Source of the DNA: Erwinia sp.
GTDB lineage: Bacteria; Pseudomonadota; Gammaproteobacteria; Enterobacterales; Enterobacteriaceae
Direction: 5' to 3'
Assembly: GCA_964016415.1 (NCBI GenBank)
Contig: OZ024666.1
Span: 1,779,310-1,843,309, forward strand
Length of the DNA stretch: 64,000 nucleotides
The notes under the pieces were generated by a model that was given only the letters and a program-made list of their open reading frames with translations, was not told where the DNA came from and did not search any database. Position 1 is the stretch's first letter; each line of letters begins with the position of its first letter. Below, piece by piece: positions 32,381 through 42,532 of the stretch. The position numbers and the translations under genes are program-made.

Positions 32381-33307
32381 TTATTCGCTGTCATCATCCA
32401 GCAGAAAATCATTAGTACTTAATACTGTCTCGCTGTACGGGGTATTACTTGCTTCCATTCCATCAAAGATAGCTTCAGCAAGCGGATTATTACTGACTGC
32501 CTTACGGCACAGCAGATATTCAGTATCAGGTAAAACTGGCAAGCCTTCGGCTGCCCCCATCACTCGCAACTCAGGGCTCATCATTTCAACAGGTCTTGCG
32601 GTAACACCTAAACCAGCTTTCACTGCTGCCCGCACTGCCGCCAGTGTGGAAGCGACATACGAGATACGCCATGGTACACCCGCTTCATTAAGATAATTAA
32701 TTGCGATATCCCGATAAGGATTAGGTTCATCCAGCAACACCAAAGGTACGGCCTCGGCTGGCTGGAAAACATAATCTGCGGCGCAATACCACAGCGTTGG
32801 AGAGGTCCGTATTACCTGACTAACCATCTCTTCGGTGCTGGAGGTAGATACGATCAGATCAACCTCACCTTTCAGCAGCATTTCCATCATGGATGGTTCA
32901 CGTTGCACACGCACATCCATTGCCAGTTTAGGATAGACAGAAGTGACGCGGTTTAGCAGAAATGGCAGAATAGTATCTGCGGTATCGTCTGTTGCCCCCA
33001 TGTTCAGGACACCCTGAACATCGCTGTACACCAGCGACGTACAGGCTTCGTCATTGAAACGTAAAATTTTTCTTGCGTAGCCAAGCAACTGAATACCATG
33101 CTCTGTGAGTAATTTATTCCGTCCACGGCGAGCGAAAAGTTCACGGCCAACCAGCTGTTCCAGACGTTGCATCTGCTGGCTTACAGCTGACTGGGTTCTT
33201 CGCACGGCCGCGGCGGCGGCGGCGAAAGTATTGAGATCTGCAACGGAGACAAAAGTTCGCAGCAGATCGAGGTCGAGATTTAGTATCGGACGATTTGCGT
33301 TAGTCAT
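32381..33307 (-). CDS. lrhA: LysR-type regulator LrhA
   Basis: LrhA is the LysR regulator that represses flhDC (motility), fimbriae and rpoS translation in E. coli and acts as PecT/HexA in plant pathogens. The N-terminal helix-turn-helix region reads [27 protein letters not shown]. The effector domain keeps [21 protein letters not shown] chose the ATG at 33307 ([17 protein letters not shown], 308 residues; E. coli 312). An upstream GTG three codons earlier is possible. No strong ribosome site is visible. A nested hairpin begins 28 bases upstream. The gene lies beside nuo as in E. coli. Confidence 0.96.
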   Translation of the reverse strand: MTNANRPILNLDLDLLRTFVSVADLNTFAAAAAAVRRTQSAVSQQMQRLEQLVGRELFARRGRNKLLTEHGIQLLGYARKILRFNDEACTSLVYSDVQGVLNMGATDDTADTILPFLLNRVTSVYPKLAMDVRVQREPSMMEMLLKGEVDLIVSTSSTEEMVSQVIRTSPTLWYCAADYVFQPAEAVPLVLLDEPNPYRDIAINYLNEAGVPWRISYVASTLAAVRAAVKAGLGVTARPVEMMSPELRVMGAAEGLPVLPDTEYLLCRKAVSNNPLAEAIFDGMEASNTPYSETVLSTNDFLLDDDSE

Positions 33308-33335
33308 ATTTTTCACTTTTTTTGTTTTATATTAA

Positions 33336-33405
33336 GTACAGCTACCCTGGTGACGTCGCTGGATACTCCTGAAATGGAGCAGCAGCGACTTAATCTGTGC
33401 TGTAC
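33336..33405 (-). promoter_or_regulatory. Three-tier nested hairpin in the lrhA leader
   Basis: Three inverted repeats nest around one centre: GTACAGC (33336-33342) with GCTGTAC (33399-33405), GTCGCTG (33355-33361) with CAGCGAC (33383-33389), and CTCC (33366-33369) with GGAG (33376-33379). The whole element starts 28 bases upstream of the lrhA ATG. E. coli lrhA has a long leader controlled by small RNAs, so a structured leader is plausible here. The folding is my reading by eye. Confidence 0.55.
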
Positions 33406-34274
33406 CGGCAAAATGGCCAGTAACAGAACAGTTATCACGTCTATCGCAGAGAGAGGTCAGTAATGCAGTTCTCCATCACTGCCCGCGAAATAGTTTCCGC
33501 TCTCTGATACATCAGTATAACAATCATCCTTGATTCATAAGCAGTAACTGAGCATGACATGCCGACAGCCAGTGATGCAGGGGCACCACTCTGTGCAAAA
33601 AGAGTCAAAAGATAATGCAATACTCTAATAAGAATCGGGCGATTTGCCTGCTGCGTCAACATCAAGAGTGTTAAGAAATGCTTATGAAGTAGTTCGCTTC
33701 TTTACAACACTTATGCGGGCTGTCGGAAACCTGATCCTGTACCTGTTATCCTGACATAATGTTGCACAAATTTTAAGTGCTAAAACACCTGATTCTCAGG
33801 TTACTGTGAATTTTTATTTTATTTTTCCTGCCATGATGAACAATAATGCTGAAAAAAATGTGATTTGAAGCGGAAAAAAAGATTTAAACCTCAACTCAGA
33901 TTTTCGTTCATACTCTCTCTGTGATGAACCTTGCCCTTTTTTCTTTATTACCTCGGTAAAATAATAAGAAATACTGAAGATTAAAGCCCGCCATCATGGT
34001 CTGACTTTTATCAACAGGCCTCGATAACGCATTATTGTTACATAATATAATCACTTGTTACTAATTTGAATAATTGAGGGGCGACTCAGTTCACTACTTT
34101 CATTGCCCTGATGAATGGGTAACAGACTCAGAGCCCTGCAGTGAGCTCAGCGCCTGGCCGCAGATTATTGTTACGTTTATCAGTGAGTAATCTCCTTCAA
34201 ATATCGGGCTGAGAAGAGTACATTGTGCAGATTATATTTCCATGGCAGGGAATCACTCCGGAGAGTTACAAGTA
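33406..34274. promoter_or_regulatory. Long lrhA-alaA divergent intergenic region
   Basis: About 870 bases without a convincing gene separate the lrhA leader hairpin from alaA. E. coli has a similarly long gap here. The right half is AT-rich. An 11-base direct repeat ATTATTGTTAC occurs at 34031-34041 and 34164-34174. Short open frames (for example 33441-33665 minus) lack ribosome sites and protein-like composition. A long lrhA leader, H-NS or LrhA binding, or a small RNA could account for the space; the sequence alone does not decide. Confidence 0.45.
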
Positions 34275-35489
34275 ATGAAGAACATCGATAAGTCAGCTAA
34301 GCTCGATAACGTCTGTTATGACATTCGCGGTCCCGTGCTGAAGGAAGCAAAACGGCTGGAAGAAGAAGGCAATAAAGTTCTCAAGCTGAATATAGGTAAC
34401 CCTGCCCCATTCGGTTTTGAAGCGCCCGACGAGATTCTTGTGGATGTATTGCGTAACCTGCCAGCCTCTCAGGGTTATTGTGATTCCAAAGGTCTTTTTT
34501 CAGCCCGTAAAGCCATCGTACAGCATTACCAGGAACGTGGTATGCGCGAAATGATCGTTGAGGATGTCTACATCGGTAATGGCGTCTCAGAATTGATTGT
34601 TCAATCAATGCAGGCCTTACTAAATAGCGGTGACGAAATGCTGGTCCCTGCCCCCGACTATCCCTTGTGGACGGCAGCCGTCTCGCTTTCGGGCGGCAAA
34701 GCGGTACATTATCTTTGTGATGAAGCTGCAGGGTGGTTCCCTGATCTTGACGATATTCGCAGTAAAATCACTCCCCGTACACGCGGTATCGTGATTATCA
34801 ACCCCAACAATCCTACCGGTGCCGTGTACAGTAAAGCACTGTTGCAGGAAGTGGTAGAGCTGGCAAGAGAACACAATCTGATTATTTTCGCTGATGAAAT
34901 TTACGATAAGATCCTGTATGACGCCGCTCAGCATCACTCTATTGCTGCGCTCGCACCGGACCTGCTCACCGTGACATTCAACGGCCTGTCGAAAACATAT
35001 CGGGTAGCTGGTTTCCGTCAGGGATGGATGGTACTCAATGGCCCGAAAGGACATGCGAAAGGCTATATTGAAGGCCTTGAAATGCTTGCTTCGATGCGTC
35101 TGTGTGCGAACGTACCCGCACAACACGCGATTCAGACAGCGCTGGGAGGCTACCAGAGTATCAATGAATTCATCATGCCCGGTGGACGACTCTACGAGCA
35201 GCGTCAGCGCGCCTGGGAGATGATCAACAGTATTCCAGGCGTCAGTTGCGTGAAACCTGAGGGTGCTCTCTACATGTTCCCGCGTATTGATACCAAAAAG
35301 TTCTCAATTCACGATGACCAGAAGATGGTGCTCGATTTTCTGTTACAAGAGAAAGTCCTTCTGGTACAGGGAACTGCATTCAACTGGCCATGGCCTGACC
35401 ATGTGCGGATCGTCACTTTGCCGCACATTGCCGATCTGGAAACAGCAATCAGTAAATTTGGTCGCTTCCTTGAAGGATACCGGCAGTAA
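34275..35489 (+). CDS. alaA: Glutamate-pyruvate aminotransferase AlaA
   Basis: AlaA is the main alanine-synthesising PLP aminotransferase (pyruvate plus glutamate). The 404 residues match E. coli AlaA (405) closely from KLDNVCYDIRGPVLKEAKR. The PLP lysine lies in FNGLSKTYRVAGFRQGWM near residue 240, with INPNNPTGAVY and FADEIYDKILYD before it. I chose the ATG at 34275, which has GGAGAG nine bases upstream and gives the family N-terminus. An in-frame ATG at 34242 would add 11 unrelated residues. It is followed by yfbR on the same strand, 72 bases on. Confidence 0.97.
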   Translation: MKNIDKSAKLDNVCYDIRGPVLKEAKRLEEEGNKVLKLNIGNPAPFGFEAPDEILVDVLRNLPASQGYCDSKGLFSARKAIVQHYQERGMREMIVEDVYIGNGVSELIVQSMQALLNSGDEMLVPAPDYPLWTAAVSLSGGKAVHYLCDEAAGWFPDLDDIRSKITPRTRGIVIINPNNPTGAVYSKALLQEVVELAREHNLIIFADEIYDKILYDAAQHHSIAALAPDLLTVTFNGLSKTYRVAGFRQGWMVLNGPKGHAKGYIEGLEMLASMRLCANVPAQHAIQTALGGYQSINEFIMPGGRLYEQRQRAWEMINSIPGVSCVKPEGALYMFPRIDTKKFSIHDDQKMVLDFLLQEKVLLVQGTAFNWPWPDHVRIVTLPHIADLETAISKFGRFLEGYRQ

Positions 35490-35513
35490 AACTCTCTCTT
35501 TTATCCTGCGTTC

Positions 35514-35535
35514 AGAGACCGCGTCAGCGGTTTCT
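35514..35535 (+). other. Hairpin between alaA and yfbR
   Basis: AGAGACCGC pairs with GCGGTTTCT (one G-T pair) around GTCA, 25 bases after alaA and 26 bases before yfbR. There is no T-run. It may modulate read-through or mRNA stability. Confidence 0.45.
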
Positions 35536-35561
35536 GAGCCGCTGCAAGGTCTATTCACACT

Positions 35562-36158
35562 ATGAAACAAAGCCATTTTTTCGCTAATCTTTCACGTCTC
35601 AAATTGATTAACCGCTGGCCGTTAATGCGCAATGTCAGAACAGAGAATGTCTCTGAACATAGCCTGCAGGTGGCGATGGTTGCGCATGTGCTGGCTGTTA
35701 TCAAAAATCAGCTTTGCGGCACCACATTGAATGCCGATCGCATCGCGATGCTGGCGATTTATCATGATGCCAGTGAAGTACTCACCGGCGATTTACCCAC
35801 ACCGGTGAAGTACTACAATGCGCAGATCGCTCATGAGTATAAAAAAATAGAAAAAATAGCCCAGCAAAAATTGATCAATATGCTGCCAGAGGCATTGAGA
35901 GAGGCTTATCGCCCTTTGCTGGATGAACAGTTCGCTGATGCGCAGGAACAAAAAATTGTAAAACAAGCCGATGCGTTGTGTGCTTACCTGAAATGTCTGG
36001 AAGAACTGGCTGCCGGCAATAATGAATTTCGCCCGGCGAAAATCAGACTGGAAAGCACACTGGCAGAACGTGACAGCGAAGAGATGCGCTATTTCATGAC
36101 GGTATTCGTACCCAGCTTTAATCTCGCTTTAGATGAAATCAGTCAGGAGACTTTGTAA
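35562..36158 (+). CDS. yfbR: 5'-deoxynucleotidase YfbR
   Basis: YfbR is an HD-domain phosphohydrolase that removes 5'-phosphate from deoxynucleoside monophosphates and takes part in dUMP supply. The 198 residues match E. coli YfbR (199). The metal ligands are His33 in VSEHSLQ, His68-Asp69 in [16 protein letters not shown] and Asp137 in [15 protein letters not shown]. The AAGGT ribosome site is about 12 bases from the ATG. The transporter gene yfbS that follows in E. coli is absent. Confidence 0.97.
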   Translation: MKQSHFFANLSRLKLINRWPLMRNVRTENVSEHSLQVAMVAHVLAVIKNQLCGTTLNADRIAMLAIYHDASEVLTGDLPTPVKYYNAQIAHEYKKIEKIAQQKLINMLPEALREAYRPLLDEQFADAQEQKIVKQADALCAYLKCLEELAAGNNEFRPAKIRLESTLAERDSEEMRYFMTVFVPSFNLALDEISQETL

Positions 36159-36197
36159 CCCCCCCTGCCCCTGACTGATCCGGTGTCCTAAGTACGT

Positions 36198-36863
36198 TCA
36201 GTGACGCCGGTATACATCAACCACACCATCATTTCCTTTGTTGATCAGCAACTCTTCAAGAGAGTTAAGACGCATACTGACCTCTGCCAGTCGCGCAGCT
36301 GAATCAGGCGCATTAACAGCGATAACATGGCTGCCCGCAGTAAGTCCGGATAAGATGCCAGCTGGCGCATCCTCCACCACGATGCACTCTTCAGGCTCAA
36401 GTAATAATAGCTTCGCCCCTAACAAATATGCATCCGGTTCAGGTTTACCACGTTGAACCATCTCAGCTGTGACCAGTACACCTGGTTCAGGAATGCCTGC
36501 CGCCCGGCATCTTGCTGTCGCAACAGGCAAAGAACCTGAGGTGACAATCGCCCAGGGAATCGACAAGGCAGCCAGTTGTGAAAGTAAGTCTATTGCTCCC
36601 GGTAATGGCACAACATCACTGGTATCTTCAGCTTCCTGCTGTTCTAGTAGTTCATGAGCATGCAAAATCTCACCCTCTGTCGCTCCCTGCATAAAATGGC
36701 GCAGAGAGGTGATCGCTTGCTTACCGTGAATGTAAGCCAAAATTTCTTCAGCCGGGATCCCTCGCTCTGAACCCCATTTGATCCAGTTACGCTCAACCGC
36801 TGGCAATGAATCCACCAGCGTACCATCCAGATCGAACAAAAAACCTTTGCCTTTCACCACCAT
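36198..36863 (-). CDS. yfbT: HAD-family sugar phosphatase YfbT
   Basis: YfbT (HxpA) is a haloacid-dehalogenase-type phosphatase acting on small sugar phosphates. The nucleophile motif is FLFDLDGTLVDSLPAVERNW (Asp11, Asp13), motif II AIVTSGS, and motifs III/IV are RGKPEPDAYLLGAK and CIVVEDAPAGILSG. The 221 residues compare with 216 in E. coli. The start is not certain: the ATG at 36863 is very close to GAGGT, and a GTG two codons later aligns better with the E. coli N-terminus. It ends 40 bases from convergent yfbR and is 12 bases after yfbU. Confidence 0.93.
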   Translation of the reverse strand: MVVKGKGFLFDLDGTLVDSLPAVERNWIKWGSERGIPAEEILAYIHGKQAITSLRHFMQGATEGEILHAHELLEQQEAEDTSDVVPLPGAIDLLSQLAALSIPWAIVTSGSLPVATARCRAAGIPEPGVLVTAEMVQRGKPEPDAYLLGAKLLLLEPEECIVVEDAPAGILSGLTAGSHVIAVNAPDSAARLAEVSMRLNSLEELLINKGNDGVVDVYRRH

Positions 36864-36874
36864 TACCTCGCAAA

Positions 36875-37369
36875 TCAGGCGTTAATAATCTGATCGATTT
36901 CATTTGCACTTAAATGATACTGTCTGGGACAAGTCTGCCACACTGACAGCATACGCTGATATTTATCCCACATGGGGGTCTGCGCATTAAAACCATGAGT
37001 ACCTGAATCAAAGTGAGTATAACGACCCTCAGTATTCACCATAAAACGCACATAGCCTAAAAAACGGGCTTCTGTCGCCGCGTCAAATCCCAGAAAGAGA
37101 AGACGACGCGAATCAATAGCGGAGGGATCTTTCAGGTTGGTCCATGATACATGCAGCGCATGATAAAGTTCCATAATTTCGATAATAGAACGGCACACTG
37201 ATTCGCTCAATTCACCGAACTCCCTGTCGAGCTCGCGCATCTGCAGACCATATCCTCGCTCGATAATAGTCTGATGGCGACGATAGCGCTCAGCATTAAC
37301 CAGGTCCAGCATACTCATCATTTTATACTGGTTCGAAAGAATCAGACGTTGTGCGTTGGTCATTTCCAT
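36875..37369 (-). CDS. yfbU: YfbU family protein
   Basis: This is a conserved enterobacterial cytoplasmic protein of unknown molecular function (UPF0304). The 164 residues equal E. coli YfbU and are highly similar, for example [20 protein letters not shown] and [18 protein letters not shown] chose the ATG at 37369 ([14 protein letters not shown]), preceded by AGGAG at good spacing. The frame extends 16 codons upstream, but that part has no counterpart in the family. It appears to form a pair with yfbT. Confidence 0.95.
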   Translation of the reverse strand: MEMTNAQRLILSNQYKMMSMLDLVNAERYRRHQTIIERGYGLQMRELDREFGELSESVCRSIIEIMELYHALHVSWTNLKDPSAIDSRRLLFLGFDAATEARFLGYVRFMVNTEGRYTHFDSGTHGFNAQTPMWDKYQRMLSVWQTCPRQYHLSANEIDQIINA

Positions 37370-37513
37370 ATCGGGCTCCTGCGAAGCTGAAAAATTATCG
37401 GGCGATACGCTAAGCATTACATACCCCTGGTATTACCGATATCACAAGCTGCAGGTTCTTTGATTCAAACAGGGTTTTTACCTGATATTGTGTTTTTCTG
37501 TTGTGTAGTCAGA

Positions 37514-37966
37514 TCAAATGTCATCAAGAAATGCCTTATCCAACTGACGGAAAGCGCGTTTCAACAGCTCGGCCAATGACTGATACGTTGGCGGTGTCTC
37601 CACTGGTGTCAGCGCATAACCGGCTTCCTGCAACTTACCGCGTATCTCATGAAACCAGCTGAGCAATGCAGGAGGTAAGGGAGTGACAGCACGTTTGCCT
37701 AACCACCACAGTCCCTGCAGCGGTAAACTGCAGGCAAATAAGGCAGTGGCCACCGCAGGACCTAATGCACCACCAAGTGCCACCTGCCAGGTCAGGGTGA
37801 ACACCGCCACTGGCGGCATCACCCGAATAGCAAACTGAGTGATACGCATCACACGGTTTTCCGGAAAAATAGCCGTAAGACGTTTATCAACCGGCCAGGT
37901 TTTCATATAGCGCTGGCCATATTGCAGGCGTTTTATACCACCCGGAGAGTACGATTGATGTTTCAT
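37514..37966 (-). CDS. yfbV: YfbV, DUF412 membrane protein
   Basis: This is an inner-membrane protein of the UPF0208/DUF412 family; E. coli YfbV helps insulate the Ter macrodomain under MatP control. The 150 residues (E. coli 151) have two membrane segments (about 45-65 and 70-90; [17 protein letters not shown] and [18 protein letters not shown]) and a conserved C-terminus [20 protein letters not shown] site precedes the ATG. It is divergent from ackA across 297 bases. Confidence 0.95.
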   Translation of the reverse strand: MKHQSYSPGGIKRLQYGQRYMKTWPVDKRLTAIFPENRVMRITQFAIRVMPPVAVFTLTWQVALGGALGPAVATALFACSLPLQGLWWLGKRAVTPLPPALLSWFHEIRGKLQEAGYALTPVETPPTYQSLAELLKRAFRQLDKAFLDDI

Positions 37967-38263
37967 GGCAGACCTCGGCAGATTATCATCAAAATATTAC
38001 AGCATTGGGATACAAACTTTAGCTAACATTTTTCAAAATATTTTGTCTTTATACAGCACTCTGGTTATCCTGTGCCGGTTTGTTTCTCTGAAAACCCACA
38101 GGTATTTTTTCCTGCTACACAGGCCGTTTTTCACTTGATTCAGCCACTAAGCAGAGGAATAATTGGCAGTGATATGACTTTCGTCATTACTGAAGTGTCA
38201 TCCATGCGTTACGCTGGGTGTCTGACAGCTCATTTTTGCCACTTTTAATTAATAGGATCTTCC
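37967..38263. promoter_or_regulatory. yfbV-ackA divergent promoter region
   Basis: This 297-base non-coding region holds the promoters of yfbV and ackA. An AGGA ribosome site lies just before ackA. I can pick out no certain promoter boxes or regulator sites. In E. coli ackA is moderately induced by anaerobiosis. Confidence 0.45.
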
Positions 38264-39466
38264 ATGTCGAGTAAGTTAATACTGGTACTGAACTGCGGTA
38301 GTTCATCACTAAAGTTTGCGATTATCGATCCCACTAACGGTGAAGAGTACCTTTCCGGTCTGGCCGAATGTTTCCACCTGCCAGATGCCCGCATCAAATG
38401 GAAGATGGACGGTGCCAAGCAAGAAGCAGAACTGGGCAGCGGTGCTGCACACAGTGAGGCGCTCAACTTCATTGTTAAATCTATTCTGGCACAAAAACCA
38501 GAACTTTCAGCGCAAATTGCTGCAATTGGTCATCGCATTGTTCATGGCGGCGAAAAACTGACACACTCTGTAGTTATCGACGACAGTGTTATTCAGGCTA
38601 TCAAAGATGCCTCTTCCTTTGCCCCGTTGCACAACCCTGCACACTTGATCGGCATTAAAGAATCAATGAAAAACTTCCCACATCTTTCTGATAAAAATGT
38701 GGCTGTCTTTGACACCGCATTTCATCAGACGATGCCGGAAGAGTCTTATCTCTACGCGCTGCCTTATCAGTTATACAGTGAGCATGGTGTCCGCCGTTAT
38801 GGTGCTCACGGCACCAGCCACTACTATGTAACACAGGAAGCGGCAAAAGTGCTCAACAAACCCGTTGAACAACTCAACATTATCACCTGTCATCTGGGCA
38901 ACGGCGGTTCAGTTTCTGCCATCCGTAACGGCGAGTGCGTTGACACTTCTATGGGCCTCACGCCGCTTGAAGGTCTGGTGATGGGTACACGTTCTGGTGA
39001 TATCGACCCGGCGATCATTTTCTTCCTGCACGACACATTGGGTATGTCTGTCGACGCCATCAACACCATGCTGACTAAAGAGTCTGGTCTGCTGGGATTG
39101 ACCGGGGTGACCAGTGATTGCCGTTATGTAGAAGACAATTACGCAACCAAAGATGATGCTAAACGTGCGATGGATGTGTATTGCCATCGTCTGGCCAAAT
39201 ATATTGGTGCTTACAGCGCCTTAATGGACGGACGTCTGGATGCGGTCATTTTCACCGGAGGTATCGGTGAAAATGCAGCGATGGTACGTGAATTAGCACT
39301 GGCAAAACTGGGTCTGCTGGGCTTTGATATTGACCATGAACGTAACCTTGCTGCCCGTTTTGGTCGTTCAGGATTTATCAATAAGGAAGGTACGCGCCCT
39401 GCTTTGGTGATCCCAACCAATGAGGAATTAGTCATCGCACAGGATGCACATCGTCTGACGGCATAA
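38264..39466 (+). CDS. ackA: Acetate kinase
   Basis: AckA interconverts acetyl phosphate plus ADP with acetate plus ATP. The 400 residues equal E. coli. The N-terminal phosphate loop reads [14 protein letters not shown], the substrate-site arginine lies in [10 protein letters not shown], the catalytic Asp in [10 protein letters not shown], a stabilising His in [12 protein letters not shown], and [14 protein letters not shown] is near the C-terminus. It forms the acetate overflow operon with pta, 75 bases downstream. Confidence 0.99.
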   Translation: MSSKLILVLNCGSSSLKFAIIDPTNGEEYLSGLAECFHLPDARIKWKMDGAKQEAELGSGAAHSEALNFIVKSILAQKPELSAQIAAIGHRIVHGGEKLTHSVVIDDSVIQAIKDASSFAPLHNPAHLIGIKESMKNFPHLSDKNVAVFDTAFHQTMPEESYLYALPYQLYSEHGVRRYGAHGTSHYYVTQEAAKVLNKPVEQLNIITCHLGNGGSVSAIRNGECVDTSMGLTPLEGLVMGTRSGDIDPAIIFFLHDTLGMSVDAINTMLTKESGLLGLTGVTSDCRYVEDNYATKDDAKRAMDVYCHRLAKYIGAYSALMDGRLDAVIFTGGIGENAAMVRELALAKLGLLGFDIDHERNLAARFGRSGFINKEGTRPALVIPTNEELVIAQDAHRLTA

Positions 39467-39483
39467 GCCATCACCCGGACTTC

Positions 39484-39515
39484 CACCGTCAGCCTGCGCT
39501 GACGGTGTTGTTTTT
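39484..39515 (+). terminator. Hairpin with U-run between ackA and pta
   Basis: CACCGTCAGC pairs with GCTGACGGTG around CTGC, followed by TTGTTTTT. It lies 17 bases after the ackA stop and about 26 before the pta start. It looks like a partial terminator that would lower pta relative to ackA transcript; pta may also have its own promoter. Confidence 0.7.
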
Positions 39516-39541
39516 GGCCTTATAAAATCGAGAGGTTTAAC

Positions 39542-41686
39542 GTGTCTCGTACCATTATGTTAATACCAACAGGCACCAGCGTTGGTTTGAGCAGCATCAG
39601 TCTCGGCGTCATCCGTGCAATTGAACGTCAGGGCATTAGTCTCAGTGTTTTCAAACCGATTGCACAATCACGTGTCGGCGGAGATACGCCTGACCTGACC
39701 ACTGAAATTATCCGCAAAAACAGTAGTATCCCAACGGCTGAACCTTTAAAGATGAGCCATGTTGAATCTCTGCTGGGCTCAAATCAGCAGGACGTTCTGA
39801 TGGAAGAGATCATCAAACGTTATCACGAAAATACTGAAAATGCGGATGTTGTGCTGGTAGAAGGTTTGGTTCCCACCCGCAATCACCAGTTCGCTCAGTC
39901 ACTGAATTATGAAATTGCTAAAACGCTGAATGCCGAGATTATCTTTGTTATGGCATTGGGAAGCGATTCTACAGCACAGTTGAAAGAGCGTATCGAACTG
40001 ACACAAAGCAGTTTCGGTGGCAGCAAGAATAAAAACATCACGGGTGTCATCATCAACAAACTCAATGCGCCGGTTGATGAGCAGGGTCGCACCCGACCTG
40101 ATTTGTCAGAAATTTTTGAAGACGCAGGTAAAACCAACACAATGCTGGTTGACCCCAGCTCACTGTTTGCCGATAGCCCGCTACCGGTACTGGGTTGCGT
40201 GCCATGGAATTTCGACCTGATCGCGACACGTGCCATCGATATATGCCGTCATCTCGATGCGACTGTGATTAACGAAGGTGAGATCGCCACCCGCCGCATT
40301 AAATCAGTTACGTTCTGCGCTCGCAGTCTGCCTCATATGCTGGAGCATTTCCGCCCTGGTGCTCTGCTGGTCACCTCAGCGGACCGTCCTGATGTCCTGA
40401 CAGCTGCATGTCTTGCTGCGATGAACGGCGTAGAGATAGGAGCTATCCTGCTGACTGGTGGCTACCAGATTGATGCCCCTATCCAGAAGCTGTGTGACCG
40501 GGCTTTCGCCACAGGTTTGCCTGTTTTCATGGTGCAAGCCAACACATGGCAGACATCACTCAACCTGCAAAGTTTTAGTCTTGAAGTGCCGAGCGATGAT
40601 ACACAACGTATCGAGCACATTCAGGAATTTGTGGCAAGTTACATTGATAGCAAATGGATAGGTTCACTGACTGCGGCTTCAGAGCGCAGCCGGCGTCTGT
40701 CACCACCAGCTTTCCGCTACCAGTTGACTGAACTGGCACGCCAGGCCGGTAAACGCATCGTGCTGCCTGAAGGCGATGAACCTCGTACGGTCAAAGCCGC
40801 CGCAATCTGTGCTGAACGGGGTATTGCAACCTGTATCCTGCTCGGCAATTCGGAAGAGATCCAGCGTGTCGCCACAGTTCAGGGTGTTGAACTAGGACGT
40901 GGGATACAGATTGTAGACCCGGAAGTCGTACGTGAAGATTATGTACCGCGTCTGGTTGAATTGCGTAAAAGTAAAGGGATGACTGAAGTGGTTGCCCGTG
41001 AACAACTGGAAGATAATGTTGTTCTCGGTACGATGATGCTGGAACAAGGGGAAGTTGACGGTCTGGTATCCGGCGCGGTTCATACCACTGCCAATACTAT
41101 TCGTCCGCCATTACAGTTAATCAAAACTGCACCTAATAGCTCTCTGGTGTCATCGGTCTTCTTCATGCTGTTGCCTGACCAGGTGCTGGTTTATGGTGAC
41201 TGTGCGATTAATCCAGACCCCAATCCTGAACAGCTGGCAGAAATTGCTATTCAGTCTGCTGACTCAGCGACTGCCTTTGGTATCGATCCACGTGTTGCGA
41301 TGATCTCTTACTCGACGGGTAATTCCGGTGCGGGTAGTGATGTGGAGAAAGTGCGTGAGGCTACGCGGATTGCTAAAGAGAAGCGCCCGGACCTGATCAT
41401 TGACGGACCTTTGCAATACGATGCGGCTATCATGGATGACGTAGCAAAATCGAAGGCGCCAAATTCACCTGTCGCGGGGCGTGCAACGGTATTTATCTTC
41501 CCTGATCTGAACACCGGGAATACCACTTACAAAGCCGTACAGCGTTCAGCCGACCTGATCTCTATCGGGCCAATGCTGCAAGGGATGCGTAAGCCGGTTA
41601 ACGATCTCTCCCGTGGCGCACTGGTGGATGATATCGTCTATACCATTGCTTTAACCGCTATACAGTCGAAACAGGCTGAAGGTTAA
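39542..41686 (+). CDS. pta: Phosphate acetyltransferase
   Basis: Pta makes acetyl phosphate from acetyl-CoA and phosphate. The 714 residues equal the long enterobacterial Pta. It has an N-terminal P-loop-like regulatory domain ([17 protein letters not shown]), a central DRTGG domain ([19 protein letters not shown], then [10 protein letters not shown]) and the C-terminal catalytic domain from about 390 ([43 protein letters not shown]). The GTG start is preceded by GAGAGG. Acetyl phosphate links this pathway to two-component signalling, including Rcs. Confidence 0.99.
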   Translation: MSRTIMLIPTGTSVGLSSISLGVIRAIERQGISLSVFKPIAQSRVGGDTPDLTTEIIRKNSSIPTAEPLKMSHVESLLGSNQQDVLMEEIIKRYHENTENADVVLVEGLVPTRNHQFAQSLNYEIAKTLNAEIIFVMALGSDSTAQLKERIELTQSSFGGSKNKNITGVIINKLNAPVDEQGRTRPDLSEIFEDAGKTNTMLVDPSSLFADSPLPVLGCVPWNFDLIATRAIDICRHLDATVINEGEIATRRIKSVTFCARSLPHMLEHFRPGALLVTSADRPDVLTAACLAAMNGVEIGAILLTGGYQIDAPIQKLCDRAFATGLPVFMVQANTWQTSLNLQSFSLEVPSDDTQRIEHIQEFVASYIDSKWIGSLTAASERSRRLSPPAFRYQLTELARQAGKRIVLPEGDEPRTVKAAAICAERGIATCILLGNSEEIQRVATVQGVELGRGIQIVDPEVVREDYVPRLVELRKSKGMTEVVAREQLEDNVVLGTMMLEQGEVDGLVSGAVHTTANTIRPPLQLIKTAPNSSLVSSVFFMLLPDQVLVYGDCAINPDPNPEQLAEIAIQSADSATAFGIDPRVAMISYSTGNSGAGSDVEKVREATRIAKEKRPDLIIDGPLQYDAAIMDDVAKSKAPNSPVAGRATVFIFPDLNTGNTTYKAVQRSADLISIGPMLQGMRKPVNDLSRGALVDDIVYTIALTAIQSKQAEG

Positions 41687-41702
41687 ACACCAACATGATA
41701 AT

Positions 41703-41727
41703 GTGGAAATACCTCAGGTATTTCCAC
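41703..41727. terminator. Hairpin after pta
   Basis: GTGGAAATAC pairs with GTATTTCCAC around CTCAG in a nearly perfect palindrome, 16 bases after pta, followed only by GTTTC. It lies between convergent pta and yfcD and probably ends both transcripts. Confidence 0.6.
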
Positions 41728-41762
41728 GTTTCAGCAGGATGGAGCCGCTATTATACGGCGGA

Positions 41763-42275
41763 TTAATTCCCTTCACGATTGCGACTGATCCACAATGATA
41801 ACGCTTTCAGCGAATCATCGGTGAATTCATCACAACGCTGAGTTATTTCCTCTGGCGTCATCCAGAAAATCTCTGCAACTTCCTCTTCCTGCATAGCGAA
41901 AGGTCCATGGGAGACACAACTGAACAACCCTCCCCATACACGGCAATGCGGATCATCAAAATAAAACAAACCGTGCTCAGCAAAAGGCACTCCGGCTATA
42001 CCTAACTCTTCTTCAGCCTCGCGGCGTGCAGAAGCCAGCATCTCTTCACCTGCCTGTACAACGCCTCCGGCAGTAGCATCGAGTCTGCCTGGCATAAAAT
42101 CTTTTGTCAGTGTCCGGCGCTGAACCAGAATTTTTCCCATGCCGTCATGCACGACAATGTAGGTGGCCCGATGCCGTAAACATTGAGCTCGCATTTGCGC
42201 CCGGCTGGCCTGGGCTATCACTTCATTTTGTTCATCGACAATATCCACCCACTCCATGCTACCCGCTGACTCCAT
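41763..42275 (-). CDS. yfcD: Nudix hydrolase YfcD
   Basis: YfcD is a Nudix hydrolase of unknown physiological substrate, related to isopentenyl-diphosphate isomerase-like Nudix proteins. The Nudix box at about residues 65-87 runs from [10 protein letters not shown] to REAEEELGI and fits GX5EX7REUXEEXGU. The 170 residues compare with 180 in E. coli, whose C-terminal tail is longer. GGTG seven bases upstream supports the start. E. coli yfcC, between pta and yfcD, is absent. Confidence 0.96.
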   Translation of the reverse strand: MESAGSMEWVDIVDEQNEVIAQASRAQMRAQCLRHRATYIVVHDGMGKILVQRRTLTKDFMPGRLDATAGGVVQAGEEMLASARREAEEELGIAGVPFAEHGLFYFDDPHCRVWGGLFSCVSHGPFAMQEEEVAEIFWMTPEEITQRCDEFTDDSLKALSLWISRNREGN

Positions 42276-42532
42276 TTCCTTTCACCTTTTTGATCAATGC
42301 TGATGCTTTCAGGATGGATTCATTTTATCTGAGCTGTGTAAAGAAAAGTAGCGCTGAAACCATGTTCTTTTACTATCCATATCCGCTGACCGGACCTCTT
42401 TCTTCTTAAATAAGATAAAGGACGATAATAATTTTGTTTAAGCTTTCTGACGGGTATAGCCTCTCATCGCAACAGGACAGGATTGTTGCTCTATGATTAT
42501 AGTAATAATTATTTCAGCGCAGGAAATAAGAC

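Noticed and set aside
33441-33665. 74-codon minus-strand frame in the lrhA-alaA gap
   Set aside because: No ribosome site and no protein-like pattern; more likely part of a long leader or promoter region.
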